Shown: one piece after another, positions 1 through 5,912 of the stretch
How the letters are laid out: every line of letters begins with the position of its first letter
Position numbering within the stretch: position 1 is the stretch's first letter
Assembly: GCA_009774255.1 (NCBI GenBank)
Contig: VSNK01000270.1
Location: 1-7,625, forward strand
Length of the DNA: 7,625 nucleotides
Source of the DNA: Faecalicatena sp.
GTDB taxonomy: Bacteria > Bacillota > Clostridia > Lachnospirales > Lachnospiraceae
Reading direction: 5' to 3'
The notes under the pieces: model-generated
The model's database searches: none
The model's input: the letters and a program-made list of their open reading frames with translations, nothing else
What the model was told of the DNA's origin: nothing
Position numbers and translations under genes: made by a program

Positions 1-160
1 TCCTTATACTAACATATGTATGACTAAAAATCAATTCCTTTTCAAAGAATAAATAGAATAAAGTAAATAGAATTAGGAAAGAAAGTGCTAATTGGAAAGG
101 CTCCTGTTCACTTCCGGGTCGCGTACTACGCTGTACCGTTTCAAACGATCATAAAAGGTT
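1..160. other. Non-coding flank downstream of cysK
   Basis: No supportable gene is present. The first 90 bases are A/T-rich and lack a convincing start and ribosome binding site. From about 91 the composition becomes more balanced, with small palindromes such as GCGTactACGC at 121-131. This part may belong to the same repeat as the hairpin at 161-256, but the window gives no second copy to prove it. Confidence 0.5.
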
Positions 161-256
161 ATTCCAGCTATGCGGTTGGATGATTCAACAGGCCATTTGT
201 ATTGCAATAAATTGCATGCGAATGACCTGTTAAATCGCAGCCGCACAGCTGGAAAT
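161..256. repeat. Long imperfect hairpin after cysK
   Basis: The outer arms at 161-175 and 241-256 (ATTCCAGC...GCTGGAAAT) pair with one bulge and one mismatch. The inner arms at 188-208 and 211-230 (ACAGGCCATT against AATGACCTGT) pair imperfectly almost to the centre, so the whole 96 bp folds on itself. It begins 12 bases after the cysK stop codon. On the plus strand it is followed by TTATTTTTT (256-264). On the minus strand, the direction of cysK transcription, only a short CTTTTA follows. It could slow or end transcription from either side, but it is not a textbook terminator. Its size and shape also fit a dispersed palindromic repeat. Confidence 0.6.
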
Positions 257-267
257 TATTTTTTACC

Positions 268-1203
268 TCAATCCTCTCCAAAGAGAGGTGTTGAGTAATA
301 ACGGTCGCCTGTATCGGGCAGCAATACTACGATTGTTTTTCCTTTATTTTCCGGGCGTTTTGCAAGTCGGATGGCTGCATCGAGAGCCGCGCCGGAGGAA
401 ATGCCTACCAGTACTCCCTCGCTTTTGGCGAGAAGCTTCGCCGCAGCAAATGCGTCGTCATTTTCTATTTTGATCACTTCATCGTAAATCTTGGTATTCA
501 GTACTTCCGGCACAAATCCGGCGCCGATTCCCTGAATCTTGTGGGGGCCTCCTTTTCCTTCGGAAAGCACCGGGGAAGAGGCCGGTTCTACCGCTACGAT
601 CCTAACGGCCGGATTCTGTTCCTTCAGATATTCTCCTACGCCTGTCAGTGTCCCGCCGGTTCCTACGCCTGCAACAAAATAATCCACGTTTCCGTCTGTG
701 TCCCTCCAGATCTCCGGTCCGGTCGTTTTTCTGTGCATTGCAGGATTGGCCGGATTGACAAATTGTCCGGGAATAAAGCTGTCTGGAATTTCTTTTGCCA
801 GTTCGTCCGCTTTGGCAATCGCGCCCTTCATTCCCAATGCTCCTTCGGTCAGAACCAGTTCCGCGCCGTAGGCTTTTAAAATATTTCTTCGCTCAATGCT
901 CATCGTCTCCGGCATGGTCAGAATGATGCGGTAGCCCTTTGCCGCAGCAATGGATGCGAGGCCGATTCCCGTATTTCCTGAGGTGGGTTCTATGATCACG
1001 GAGCCCTCCTTCAAAATGCCTTTTTCTTCGGCGTCTTCAATCATCGCCTTCGCGATCCTGTCCTTTACGCTTCCCGCCGGATTGAAATATTCCAGCTTCG
1101 CCAGGATTGTGGCCGTCAGTCCCAGCTTTTCCTCAACATTCACCACCTCAACCAGCGGTGTATTTCCAATTAGACCCAGTGTTCCTTTATAGATTGCAGA
1201 CAT
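268..1203 (-). CDS. cysK: Cysteine synthase (O-acetylserine sulfhydrylase) CysK
   Basis: This cytoplasmic PLP enzyme makes L-cysteine from O-acetylserine and sulfide. At 311 residues it has the usual length. The PLP lysine is K47 in NPAGSVKDR. The substrate loop TSGNTG is at 74-79, the phosphate-binding GTGGT at 181-185, and SSGAA and the terminal PDTGDRYYSTPLF are both intact. The start is preceded by AAAGGAG at 5 bases. The segment usually written QFENPANP reads QFVNPANP here, a mild deviation. The gene has its own consensus promoter and a likely operator, so it is probably transcribed apart from the Rrf2 gene upstream. The pairing with an Rrf2 regulator recalls CymR/CysK control of sulfur metabolism in Bacillus. 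The last codons form a CCTCTC-TTTG-GAGAGG hairpin (273-288) beside the stop. Confidence 0.96.
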   Translation of the reverse strand: MSAIYKGTLGLIGNTPLVEVVNVEEKLGLTATILAKLEYFNPAGSVKDRIAKAMIEDAEEKGILKEGSVIIEPTSGNTGIGLASIAAAKGYRIILTMPETMSIERRNILKAYGAELVLTEGALGMKGAIAKADELAKEIPDSFIPGQFVNPANPAMHRKTTGPEIWRDTDGNVDYFVAGVGTGGTLTGVGEYLKEQNPAVRIVAVEPASSPVLSEGKGGPHKIQGIGAGFVPEVLNTKIYDEVIKIENDDAFAAAKLLAKSEGVLVGISSGAALDAAIRLAKRPENKGKTIVVLLPDTGDRYYSTPLFGED

Positions 1204-1238
1204 AGGTTCTCCTTTCTCATTCCTTGTGTGTTTGTTTT

Positions 1239-1255
1239 CATACTATTCCGGTATG
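1239..1255. promoter_or_regulatory. Candidate Rrf2-type operator at the cysK promoter
   Basis: CATAC-N7-GTATG (CATACTATTCCGGTATG) is a perfect 5+5 inverted repeat. It starts about 3 bases after the predicted cysK transcription start, where a bound protein would block elongation or open-complex escape. Size and position suit a dimeric Rrf2 regulator such as the one encoded next door. That pairing is inference from context. The half-site ATACTATTCC nearly matches ATAGTATTCC in the inverted repeat downstream of the panG promoter. Confidence 0.5.
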
Positions 1256-1264
1256 TTTAATATG

Positions 1265-1293
1265 ATTATATCTCCATTTCCTTTATCTGTCAA
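1265..1293 (-). promoter_or_regulatory. Consensus sigma-A promoter of cysK
   Basis: Read on the minus strand, TTGACA (1288-1293) and TATAAT (1265-1270) are both exact consensus, separated by exactly 17 bases. Transcription should start near 1258, giving a leader of about 55 bases. The -35 box lies 13 bp beyond the edge of the inserted element at 1307-1511. Confidence 0.9.
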
Positions 1294-1306
1294 CTATTTT
1301 TCGCTG

Positions 1307-1511
1307 CAGGTCACACATTGACCAGGCGTGCCCTGTAACTCAGGCCGCCATTTTAAATGTCTACTCTACGCTTCGTTCCGCACCAAGCGAACGTCCACTG
1401 GACGTTCAGTGCCCTTCGGCAATGGGCGGCCTGAATACCAGCTTTTATGTGCATCCTCCCGACCAATCAGCGTAGTGATTGGTCGGAGTGTGACATGTAA
1501 TGTGTGGCCTG
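1307..1511. mobile_element. 205-bp MITE-like element with terminal inverted repeats
   Basis: The ends are CAGGTCACACATT (1307-1319) and the inverse of CAGGCCACACATT (1499-1511), a 13-bp terminal inverted repeat with one mismatch. The inside is rich in hairpins. CCGACCAATCA/TGATTGGTCGG (1459-1469, 1476-1486) is a perfect 11-bp stem with a 6-base loop. GAACGTCC/GGACGTTC (1389-1407) is a perfect 8-bp stem. CAGGCCGCCA (1341-1350) pairs with TGGGCGGCCTG (1423-1433) around the latter. There is no transposase, and I see no clear target-site duplication. The element overlaps the 3' end of the Rrf2 gene and supplies its stop codon. It also contains a 33-codon minus-strand reading frame starting with ATG about 1454, which I do not believe is a gene. 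Calling it mobile is inference from the inverted ends and the gene disruption. Confidence 0.65.
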
Positions 1512-1916
1512 ACTTTTTTTCACCAAATCTGCAAGTGTAATGCTGTCCACATATTCGTTGATGACTTTCCACATCCCTTCCCAGAAAGAAAGCGTTGTAC
1601 ACTCCTCGTTCCGCGGGCAGCGGTTTGGGGTATCTTCCAGGCAGGCGATCGGTGACAGACTGCCTTCTGTTGTACGCAGGATCTCGCCGACCGTATATTC
1701 CTCCGGCTTTCTGGCCAGCATATAACCTCCGCTATTGCCTCGATAACTCTTCACATATCCTGCTTTTGTCAGCAATGACATAATCTGTTCCAAATATTTT
1801 AAAGTAATCGCCTGTCTTTCGGAAATCTCTTTTAAGCGAATGTATTTTCCATTATCGTGGATTGCCAGATCTGCCATAATCCTCAGGGCATACCGGCCCT
1901 TTGTAGATATTTTCAT
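1467..1916 (-). CDS. Rrf2-family transcriptional regulator, IscR/CymR-like, C-terminus replaced by an element
   Basis: The protein has 149 residues and starts MKISTKGRYALRIM, a classic Rrf2 beginning. The winged helix-turn-helix covers roughly 25-70, including the YLEQI and GGYMLAR segments typical of the family. Cysteines at 92, 100 and 106 sit where IscR binds its Fe-S cluster (92, 98 and 104 in E. coli), so a redox- or Fe-S-sensing role is likely. Position beside cysK also fits a CymR-like sulfur role. The conserved part ends at ITLADLVKKS (residue 135). The last 14 residues, QATHYMSHSDQSLR, are encoded by the element at 1307-1511, and the stop codon lies in its 11-bp stem. If the element is removed exactly, the frame reads KKSQRKIVDR and then stops. 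AAAGGA lies 10 bases before the start. No good promoter was found upstream, so read-through from coaBC is possible. Confidence 0.9.
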   Translation of the reverse strand: MKISTKGRYALRIMADLAIHDNGKYIRLKEISERQAITLKYLEQIMSLLTKAGYVKSYRGNSGGYMLARKPEEYTVGEILRTTEGSLSPIACLEDTPNRCPRNEECTTLSFWEGMWKVINEYVDSITLADLVKKSQATHYMSHSDQSLR

Positions 1917-1953
1917 ACTTTATATTTCCTTTCGAGTCAAAAACCTTGCAGCA

Positions 1954-2009
1954 GGCTGATGTGCATCAAAGTATCGCTGCGGCAAGCTGCATTACAGCAG
2001 TGATCAGCC
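1954..2009. repeat. Inverted repeat enclosing small stems, upstream of the Rrf2 gene
   Basis: GGCTGAT (1954-1960) and ATCAGCC (2003-2009) form a perfect 7-bp closing stem around about 42 bases. Within lie short internal pairs of the CTGC/GCAG type. On the minus strand it would sit in the leader of the Rrf2 gene, ending about 38 bases before its start codon. It may be part of the larger structured patch reaching 2215, or an attenuator-like leader. The sequence alone does not decide. Confidence 0.4.
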
Positions 2010-2032
2010 ACGCGATAAAGTGCACCTGTTGT

Positions 2033-2076
2033 AACTACTCAGCACAGAATAGCGCATTCACTGTACTATCCGTACG
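2033..2076 (-). repeat. Hairpin repeat, copy 1 (coaBC-Rrf2 gap)
   Basis: These 44 bases match 4013-4056 at 33 positions without gaps, ending in the palindrome CGTACG. On the minus strand the copy folds as GGATAG/CTATTC, with one G-U pair, around a loop containing CAGTGAATG. The second copy folds the same way with compensating stem changes, so RNA structure is probably what is kept. The orientation is the same in both copies relative to transcription. Confidence 0.6.
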
Positions 2077-2096
2077 AAAGCGAATAGACTGCAAGA

Positions 2097-2215
2097 TCAA
2101 TCCCCAATGAACCGCCCCGCCGCAAGCAGCGGGGTATCCTGTCATGTCGTCTCTTTCCAGAACGCCGCAAGCGTCGGGGAATCAGACCCGTGACAGATTG
2201 ACGAAGTACTGCAAT
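2097..2215 (-). repeat. Branched structured repeat over the coaBC 3' end
   Basis: TCAATC/GATTGA (plus-strand 2196-2201 and 2097-2102) can close a branched fold. One branch, 2139-2196, is a long hairpin: CTGTCA/TGACAG at the base, then GTCT/AGAC, a GA/AG internal loop, TTCC/GGAA and GACGC/GCGTT. The other branch, 2115-2134, is CCCCGC/GCGGGG with an 8-base loop. The apical parts of both branches are alike (minus-strand CCCCGACGCTTGCGGCG and CCCCGCTGCTTGCGGCG), suggesting an internal duplication. TTGCAGT also occurs on each flank. The GC hairpin lacks a following U-run, so it is not a convincing terminator. The coaBC stop codon is inside the first basal stem. Confidence 0.55.
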
Positions 2216-3404
2216 TCCATATCTCCAGTAACGTATCCAACAGCCTTCCTGCCGCTTCATCCTTGGAAAGCATGGGCAGGTCCGTGATTTCTTCCTGCCC
2301 GATCAGTATCAGATGATTCGTATCCGCAGCAAATCCGGCGCCTGCTTCTTTCAGACTGTTTGCCGCGATCAGATCTGCTTTTTTCGACTCCAGCTTCTTC
2401 TTTGAATTTTCCAGCATGTCCTTTGTCTCCATGGAAAATCCGCATAAGACCTGGCCTTTCTTTTTATGCTCTCCCAACCACTTCAGAATATCCTGTGTTC
2501 TTTTCAGGGGAATGCTCAGCTCTCCGTCCTTCTTTTTCAACTTATCCTCTGCTGTCTCTAAAGGGGTATAGTCCGCGACTGCCGCTGCTTTGATGATCAT
2601 GTCCTGTTCTTCGTAGTGGCGAATGACCGCATGGAACATATCTGCCGCGCTGACCACGGAAATCACCTGGACAAATGGCGGCGGCGTTAAGGAAACGGGG
2701 CCGCTGATCAGTGTCACATCCGCGCCGCGGAGCATTGCCTGACGCGCGATCGCGTATCCCATTTTTCCGGTAGAGTGATTGCTCAAAAATCGAACCGGGT
2801 CTATTGCTTCTCTGGTCGGTCCTGCCGTAACAAGTATTTTTTTCCCTTTTAAATCTTTTTCGCACGCAATTTCTCTGAGAATATAGTCCAGCAGGACTTC
2901 CTCCGATGGCATTTTTCCGTCTCCCGTAGCGCCGCACGCCAGATATCCGTGGTCCGGCGGGATAACGATTTTCCCGTACTGTTCCAATTTTTCCAGATTG
3001 TCCTGGACTACCGGATTGTGATACATATTTACATTCATTGCGGGAGCGACTATGACCGGGCAGGTCATGGCCAGTGCCGTTGTGCTCAGCATATCGTCGG
3101 CAATGCCGCATGCCAGCTTGGCGATCATATTTGCCGAGGCCGGAGCCACCAGCAGGACAGACGCCCGCTGAGCGAGAGATACGTGGGCGATGTGAAACTG
3201 AAAATTGCGGTCAAATGTATCTATCATACATTTATTTCCTGTCAATGATTCGAAGGTTGTCGGATGTATAAAATTCGCTGCATTCTCTGTCATGATCACA
3301 TGTACATCCGCGTGCAGCTTCACGAGCCGGCTGGTCAGGCCTGCAATCTTATATGCGGCAATGCTGCCTGTCACTCCGAGAACAACTGTTTTTCCTTTTA
3401 ACAT
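2142..3404 (-). CDS. coaBC: Bifunctional phosphopantothenoylcysteine synthetase/decarboxylase CoaBC
   Basis: CoaB joins 4'-phosphopantothenate to cysteine using CTP. CoaC, a flavoprotein, decarboxylates the product to 4'-phosphopantetheine, a CoA precursor. I start at MLKGKTVVLG, giving 420 residues. An in-frame upstream ATG at 3455 would overlap panD and lacks family sequence. The SD AAGGAG lies directly after the panD stop, 12 bases before the start. In CoaC, the FMN-binding GSIAAYK is at 13-19, catalytic H74 at 74, PAMN at 121-124 and C157 in ACG. CoaB begins about 186 with KKILVTAGPTREAIDPVRF, followed by SNHSTGKMG and KAAAVADY. The conserved protein ends near LLDTLLEI. About 25 further residues, rich in S, C and T and ending FWKETT, are encoded mostly by the structured repeat and have no family counterpart I know. 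Confidence 0.95.
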   Translation of the reverse strand: MLKGKTVVLGVTGSIAAYKIAGLTSRLVKLHADVHVIMTENAANFIHPTTFESLTGNKCMIDTFDRNFQFHIAHVSLAQRASVLLVAPASANMIAKLACGIADDMLSTTALAMTCPVIVAPAMNVNMYHNPVVQDNLEKLEQYGKIVIPPDHGYLACGATGDGKMPSEEVLLDYILREIACEKDLKGKKILVTAGPTREAIDPVRFLSNHSTGKMGYAIARQAMLRGADVTLISGPVSLTPPPFVQVISVVSAADMFHAVIRHYEEQDMIIKAAAVADYTPLETAEDKLKKKDGELSIPLKRTQDILKWLGEHKKKGQVLCGFSMETKDMLENSKKKLESKKADLIAANSLKEAGAGFAADTNHLILIGQEEITDLPMLSKDEAAGRLLDTLLEIWNCSTSSICHGSDSPTLAAFWKETT

Positions 3405-3420
3405 ATCTTTTTCCGGCTCC

Positions 3421-3813
3421 TTATTCCATATCCTGCAGACGGCCATGCTTTTCATAGCGCGTCACCCGTTTTAAATGATTTTCTTCATCTACAAATACGA
3501 CTTTGGGGGCATTTTCTTTCGCCTCTTCCGGGGTCATACCTGCATAGCACATAATGATGATCTTGTCGCCTGGCTGTACCATGCGGGCTGCGGCACCGTT
3601 GAGACAGATCAGGCCGCTTCCGCGATCGCCGGCGATGACGTAGGTCTCGAAGCGCCCGCCGTTGTTTACATCTACGATCTGTACCTGTTCATATTCCTGA
3701 ATACCGGCAGCTTCCATGAGGGATGTATCTATCGTAATGCTTCCCACATAGTCCAGCTCCGCCTGTGTCACTGTGGCGCGGTGAATTTTTCCTTTTAACA
3801 TTGTCAGAATCAT
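3421..3813 (-). CDS. panD: Aspartate 1-decarboxylase PanD (proenzyme)
   Basis: This pyruvoyl enzyme makes beta-alanine from L-aspartate, the second substrate of PanC. The 130-residue proenzyme should cleave itself between G24 and S25 (DYVGSITID), turning S25 into the pyruvoyl cofactor. K9, R54 and Y58, the active-site residues, fall at the same numbers as in E. coli, and NGAAA (72-76) is intact. The start MILTMLKGK corresponds to MIRTMLQGK in E. coli and has AAGGAG 9 bases upstream. The coaBC start follows its stop by 16 bases, so the two are surely on one transcript. Upstream, panC is separated by a 224-bp gap filled mainly by a long inverted repeat. Confidence 0.96.
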   Translation of the reverse strand: MILTMLKGKIHRATVTQAELDYVGSITIDTSLMEAAGIQEYEQVQIVDVNNGGRFETYVIAGDRGSGLICLNGAAARMVQPGDKIIIMCYAGMTPEEAKENAPKVVFVDEENHLKRVTRYEKHGRLQDME

Positions 3814-3855
3814 GAGAAGATGCTCCTTTTATTTTTTTGCTCAAAACATGTAACT

Positions 3856-4023
3856 GCTAAGGAGTTGTAGAAAAATAAGTGATACAGATTGCGCAGGATA
3901 TTTCTTCGGATGTGCAGGTCAAAAAACGCAAGCGTAGTGGGCTACGTCGAGGCTTTTTGACCTGTGCAGCCGGAGAAATAGACAAGCCAAGATGTGTCAG
4001 TTATTTTTCTACAACTCCTAAGC
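3856..4023. repeat. 168-bp near-complete inverted repeat between panC and panD
   Basis: The two arms pair symmetrically about 3939.5 without any insertion or deletion. The ends AGGAGTTGTAGAAAAATAA (3860-3878) and their inverse (4001-4019) match perfectly over 19 bp and extend to 23 bp with one mismatch. Further in, TATTTCT (3899-3905 with 3974-3980) and CAGGTCAAAAA (3915-3925 with 3954-3964) pair perfectly. The tip is CGTAG-TGGG-CTACG. In the operon transcript this would be a hairpin of about 80 paired or opposed positions, just before the panD ribosome binding site. It looks like a dispersed palindromic element or MITE. No open reading frame of note lies in it. Confidence 0.75.
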
Positions 4024-4056
4024 GCAGGACAGCTCATTTACTGCGCTGCCCGTACG
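4013..4056 (-). repeat. Hairpin repeat, copy 2 (panC 3' end)
   Basis: This is the second copy of the 44-bp motif at 2033-2076. On the minus strand the stem is GGGCAGC/GCTGTCC with one G-U pair, and the loop contains the panC stop codon (CAGTAAATG). It overlaps the outer end of the 168-bp inverted repeat by 11 bases, so the two may be parts of one composite element or one may have landed next to the other. Confidence 0.6.
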
Positions 4057-4889
4057 AGAACATTATCAATCAGCCTGGTCTTTCCTATAAATACAGCAAT
4101 GGCAATGAGGGTAGGACCATCAATGATCCGGCTGACTTCTATCGTGTCCCAGCGGACCATTTCCACATAATCGATGCGTGCCAAAGGCTCGGCCGTGATG
4201 ATATTTCTCATGGCCTCCAATATCTTTTCCCCGTCCTTCTCTCCGCCTTCCGCCATCTCTTCTGCCTTGAAAACTGCCTTTGACAGTACCAGTGCCGCCT
4301 TGCGCTCTTCTTCGGAAAGGTAAGTGTTCCGGGAGCTTTTTGCCAGGCCGTCTTCTTCCCGGATGATCGGGCAGCCGACGATCTCAAGATCCATGTTCAG
4401 ATCACGCACCATGCGCCGGATCACGGCAAGCTGCTGGGCATCCTTCTGACCGAAGTAGGCACGGTCCGGAGCTGCAATATGGAACAGCTTATTTACTACC
4501 GTGCACACGCCCCGGAAATGGGTAGGACGGCTTTTTCCGCAGAGCTCTTCTGTTACTTTTCCTGCATCGACATATGTGGAAAAATCCTCCGCGTACATTT
4601 CCGATGCTTCCGGGGCAAAGATCAGCGATACCCCCGCCTGTTCGCACAGTTTACTGTCCGCCTCAAGATCTCTGGGGTAGGTTTCCAGATCTTCCGCGGG
4701 TCCAAACTGGATTGGATTTACAAATATGCTGACTACCACACGGTCATTTTCTGCCGCCGCGCGGTCAATCAGGCTCTTATGTCCTTCGTGCAGGTATCCC
4801 ATAGTTGGCACCAGGCCGACGCTTAGCCCTTCCTTTTTCCACGCCTTGACCTGTGCCCTCACACCTGCTGCTGTTTTTTCAATCTGCAT
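4038..4889 (-). CDS. panC: Pantothenate synthetase PanC
   Basis: The enzyme condenses pantoate with beta-alanine, using ATP via a pantoyl-adenylate, to give pantothenate. The 283-residue length is normal. PTMGYLHEGH at 28-37 holds the ATP-binding HxGH motif. FVNPIQFGPAEDLETYPR is at about 56-73, and YFGQKDAQQL and the KMSKS-like LAKSSRNTYLS follow. The last position before SSRN is K, where many homologues have L or M. The start has AGGAGG 5 bases upstream. The protein ends LIDNVLVRAAQ. The last few residues and the stop codon fall inside the hairpin repeat at 4013-4056, so they may be repeat-derived. panB lies upstream across a 195-bp gap occupied by a tandem repeat. Confidence 0.96.
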   Translation of the reverse strand: MQIEKTAAGVRAQVKAWKKEGLSVGLVPTMGYLHEGHKSLIDRAAAENDRVVVSIFVNPIQFGPAEDLETYPRDLEADSKLCEQAGVSLIFAPEASEMYAEDFSTYVDAGKVTEELCGKSRPTHFRGVCTVVNKLFHIAAPDRAYFGQKDAQQLAVIRRMVRDLNMDLEIVGCPIIREEDGLAKSSRNTYLSEEERKAALVLSKAVFKAEEMAEGGEKDGEKILEAMRNIITAEPLARIDYVEMVRWDTIEVSRIIDGPTLIAIAVFIGKTRLIDNVLVRAAQ

Positions 4890-4909
4890 GTTCTCCTCCT
4901 GATATATCT

Positions 4910-5080
4910 TTCATACATACTCGCGTCAAATGAATGATCCTTCATATATACTTGCGCAAAATGAATGATCCTCCATATATACCTGCACCAAATGAATGAT
5001 CCTTCATATATACTCGCGCCAAATGAATAATCCTTCATATATACTTGCGCAAAATAAATAATCCTTCATATATTCGCGCC
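4910..5080. repeat. Array of 31-bp tandem repeats between panB and panC
   Basis: Five full units start at 4910, 4941, 4972, 5003 and 5034, followed by a 16-bp partial unit at 5065. The plus-strand consensus is TTCATATATAC, then YTGCGCMAAAT or a variant, then GAATGATCC. There is no spacer between units, so it is not a CRISPR array. Each junction is a near-palindrome (ATGAATGATCCTTCAT). Two units also hold TTGCGCAA. The array starts 5 bases after panB and ends 20 bases before panC, so it fills the gap almost completely without covering the panC ribosome binding site. Confidence 0.9.
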
Positions 5081-5084
5081 GCCA

Positions 5085-5912
5085 TCAGTATATTTTTTCA
5101 AGCACATCATCCCCGATGCCGTAGCTGTGTTCCTCCGCCGGAAATTTTCCTGTCTCCACTTCTTCTATATAAGCCTGAAAGGCTGCTTTCATCGCACTGC
5201 CGATATCTCCGAAACGCTTTACAAATTTCGGCGTATAGTCGGAGAACATACCCAGCATATCCTGGTAGACCAGAATCTGTCCGTCACATCCCGCGCCTGC
5301 TCCGATCCCGATCGTCGGTACGTTAACAGCCTCCGAAATCTTTTTTGCCAATGCTGCCGGTACACACTCCAGTACAATCGCAAATACTCCCGCTTCCGCG
5401 ATAGCCTTTGCGTCGTCCAGGAGCTTTTGCGCCGTCGCCAGATCTTTTCCCTGAACCTTATATCCACCAAAAGCGTTGACGGACTGGGGGGTAAGCCCCA
5501 GATGTCCCATGACGGGAATTCCTGCCTGTACGATTGCCTGAATCTGAGGCTCCACCTCTCTGCCGCCTTCCAGCTTTACTGCGCCGGCGCGTCCCTCTTT
5601 CATCAGACGCCCTGCATTGTGCATCGCGTCATATACCGAGCATTGATAAGACATGAACGGCATATCGACTACCACCAGAGCATTTTTCGCGCCTCTGGCA
5701 ACGGCTGCCCCGTGATGAATCATATCCTCCATGGTAACGGAAATCGTATCCTCATAGCCAAGGATCACATTTCCCAGGGAATCACCCACCAGAATCCCGT
5801 TGATTCCCGCTTCATCTTCCAGCTTCGCAGTGGAATAGTCATATGCGGTCAGCATGGAAATCTTTTTTCCGTCCTGCTTTGCCTTCTTAAAGGTTGCAAC
5901 TGTGTTTTTCAT
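5085..5912 (-). CDS. panB: Ketopantoate hydroxymethyltransferase PanB
   Basis: PanB transfers a hydroxymethyl group from methylene-tetrahydrofolate to 2-ketoisovalerate, the committed step to pantothenate. I choose the start MKNTVATFKKAK (275 residues), which has AAGGAG 11 bases upstream. A longer in-frame extension to 6071 lacks family character and is the overlapping panG gene. The family signatures are all present: LTAYDY (21-26), LVGDSLGN (41-48, with metal-ligand D44), VVDMPFMSY, VKLEGG, GHLGLTPQSVNAFGGYKVQG, VLECVP and IGIGAG...DGQILV. The start overlaps the panG end by 26 bases, which favours translational coupling. Confidence 0.97.
   Translation of the reverse strand: MKNTVATFKKAKQDGKKISMLTAYDYSTAKLEDEAGINGILVGDSLGNVILGYEDTISVTMEDMIHHGAAVARGAKNALVVVDMPFMSYQCSVYDAMHNAGRLMKEGRAGAVKLEGGREVEPQIQAIVQAGIPVMGHLGLTPQSVNAFGGYKVQGKDLATAQKLLDDAKAIAEAGVFAIVLECVPAALAKKISEAVNVPTIGIGAGAGCDGQILVYQDMLGMFSDYTPKFVKRFGDIGSAMKAAFQAYIEEVETGKFPAEEHSYGIGDDVLEKIY

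Noticed and set aside
1354..1456. Small 33-codon gene inside the 205-bp element
   Set aside because: The ATG directly abuts GGAGG with no spacing, and the frame runs through palindromes of the element. It is likely chance.
2115..2134. Intrinsic terminator for the pan-coaBC operon
   Set aside because: The GC-rich stem is good, but the following minus-strand sequence is CGGTTCATTGGGG rather than a U-run. It is kept only as part of a structured repeat.
2542..3111. Minus-strand open frame of 189 codons inside coaBC
   Set aside because: It is an alternative frame of coaBC, rich in arginine and serine, without motifs.
3879..4283. Plus-strand open frame starting in the long inverted repeat
   Set aside because: It runs antisense through panC and uses repeat sequence as its start. 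No ribosome binding site or family resemblance was seen.
4910..5080. Possible CRISPR array
   Set aside because: The 31-bp units are directly abutting with no unique spacers, and no cas genes are present.
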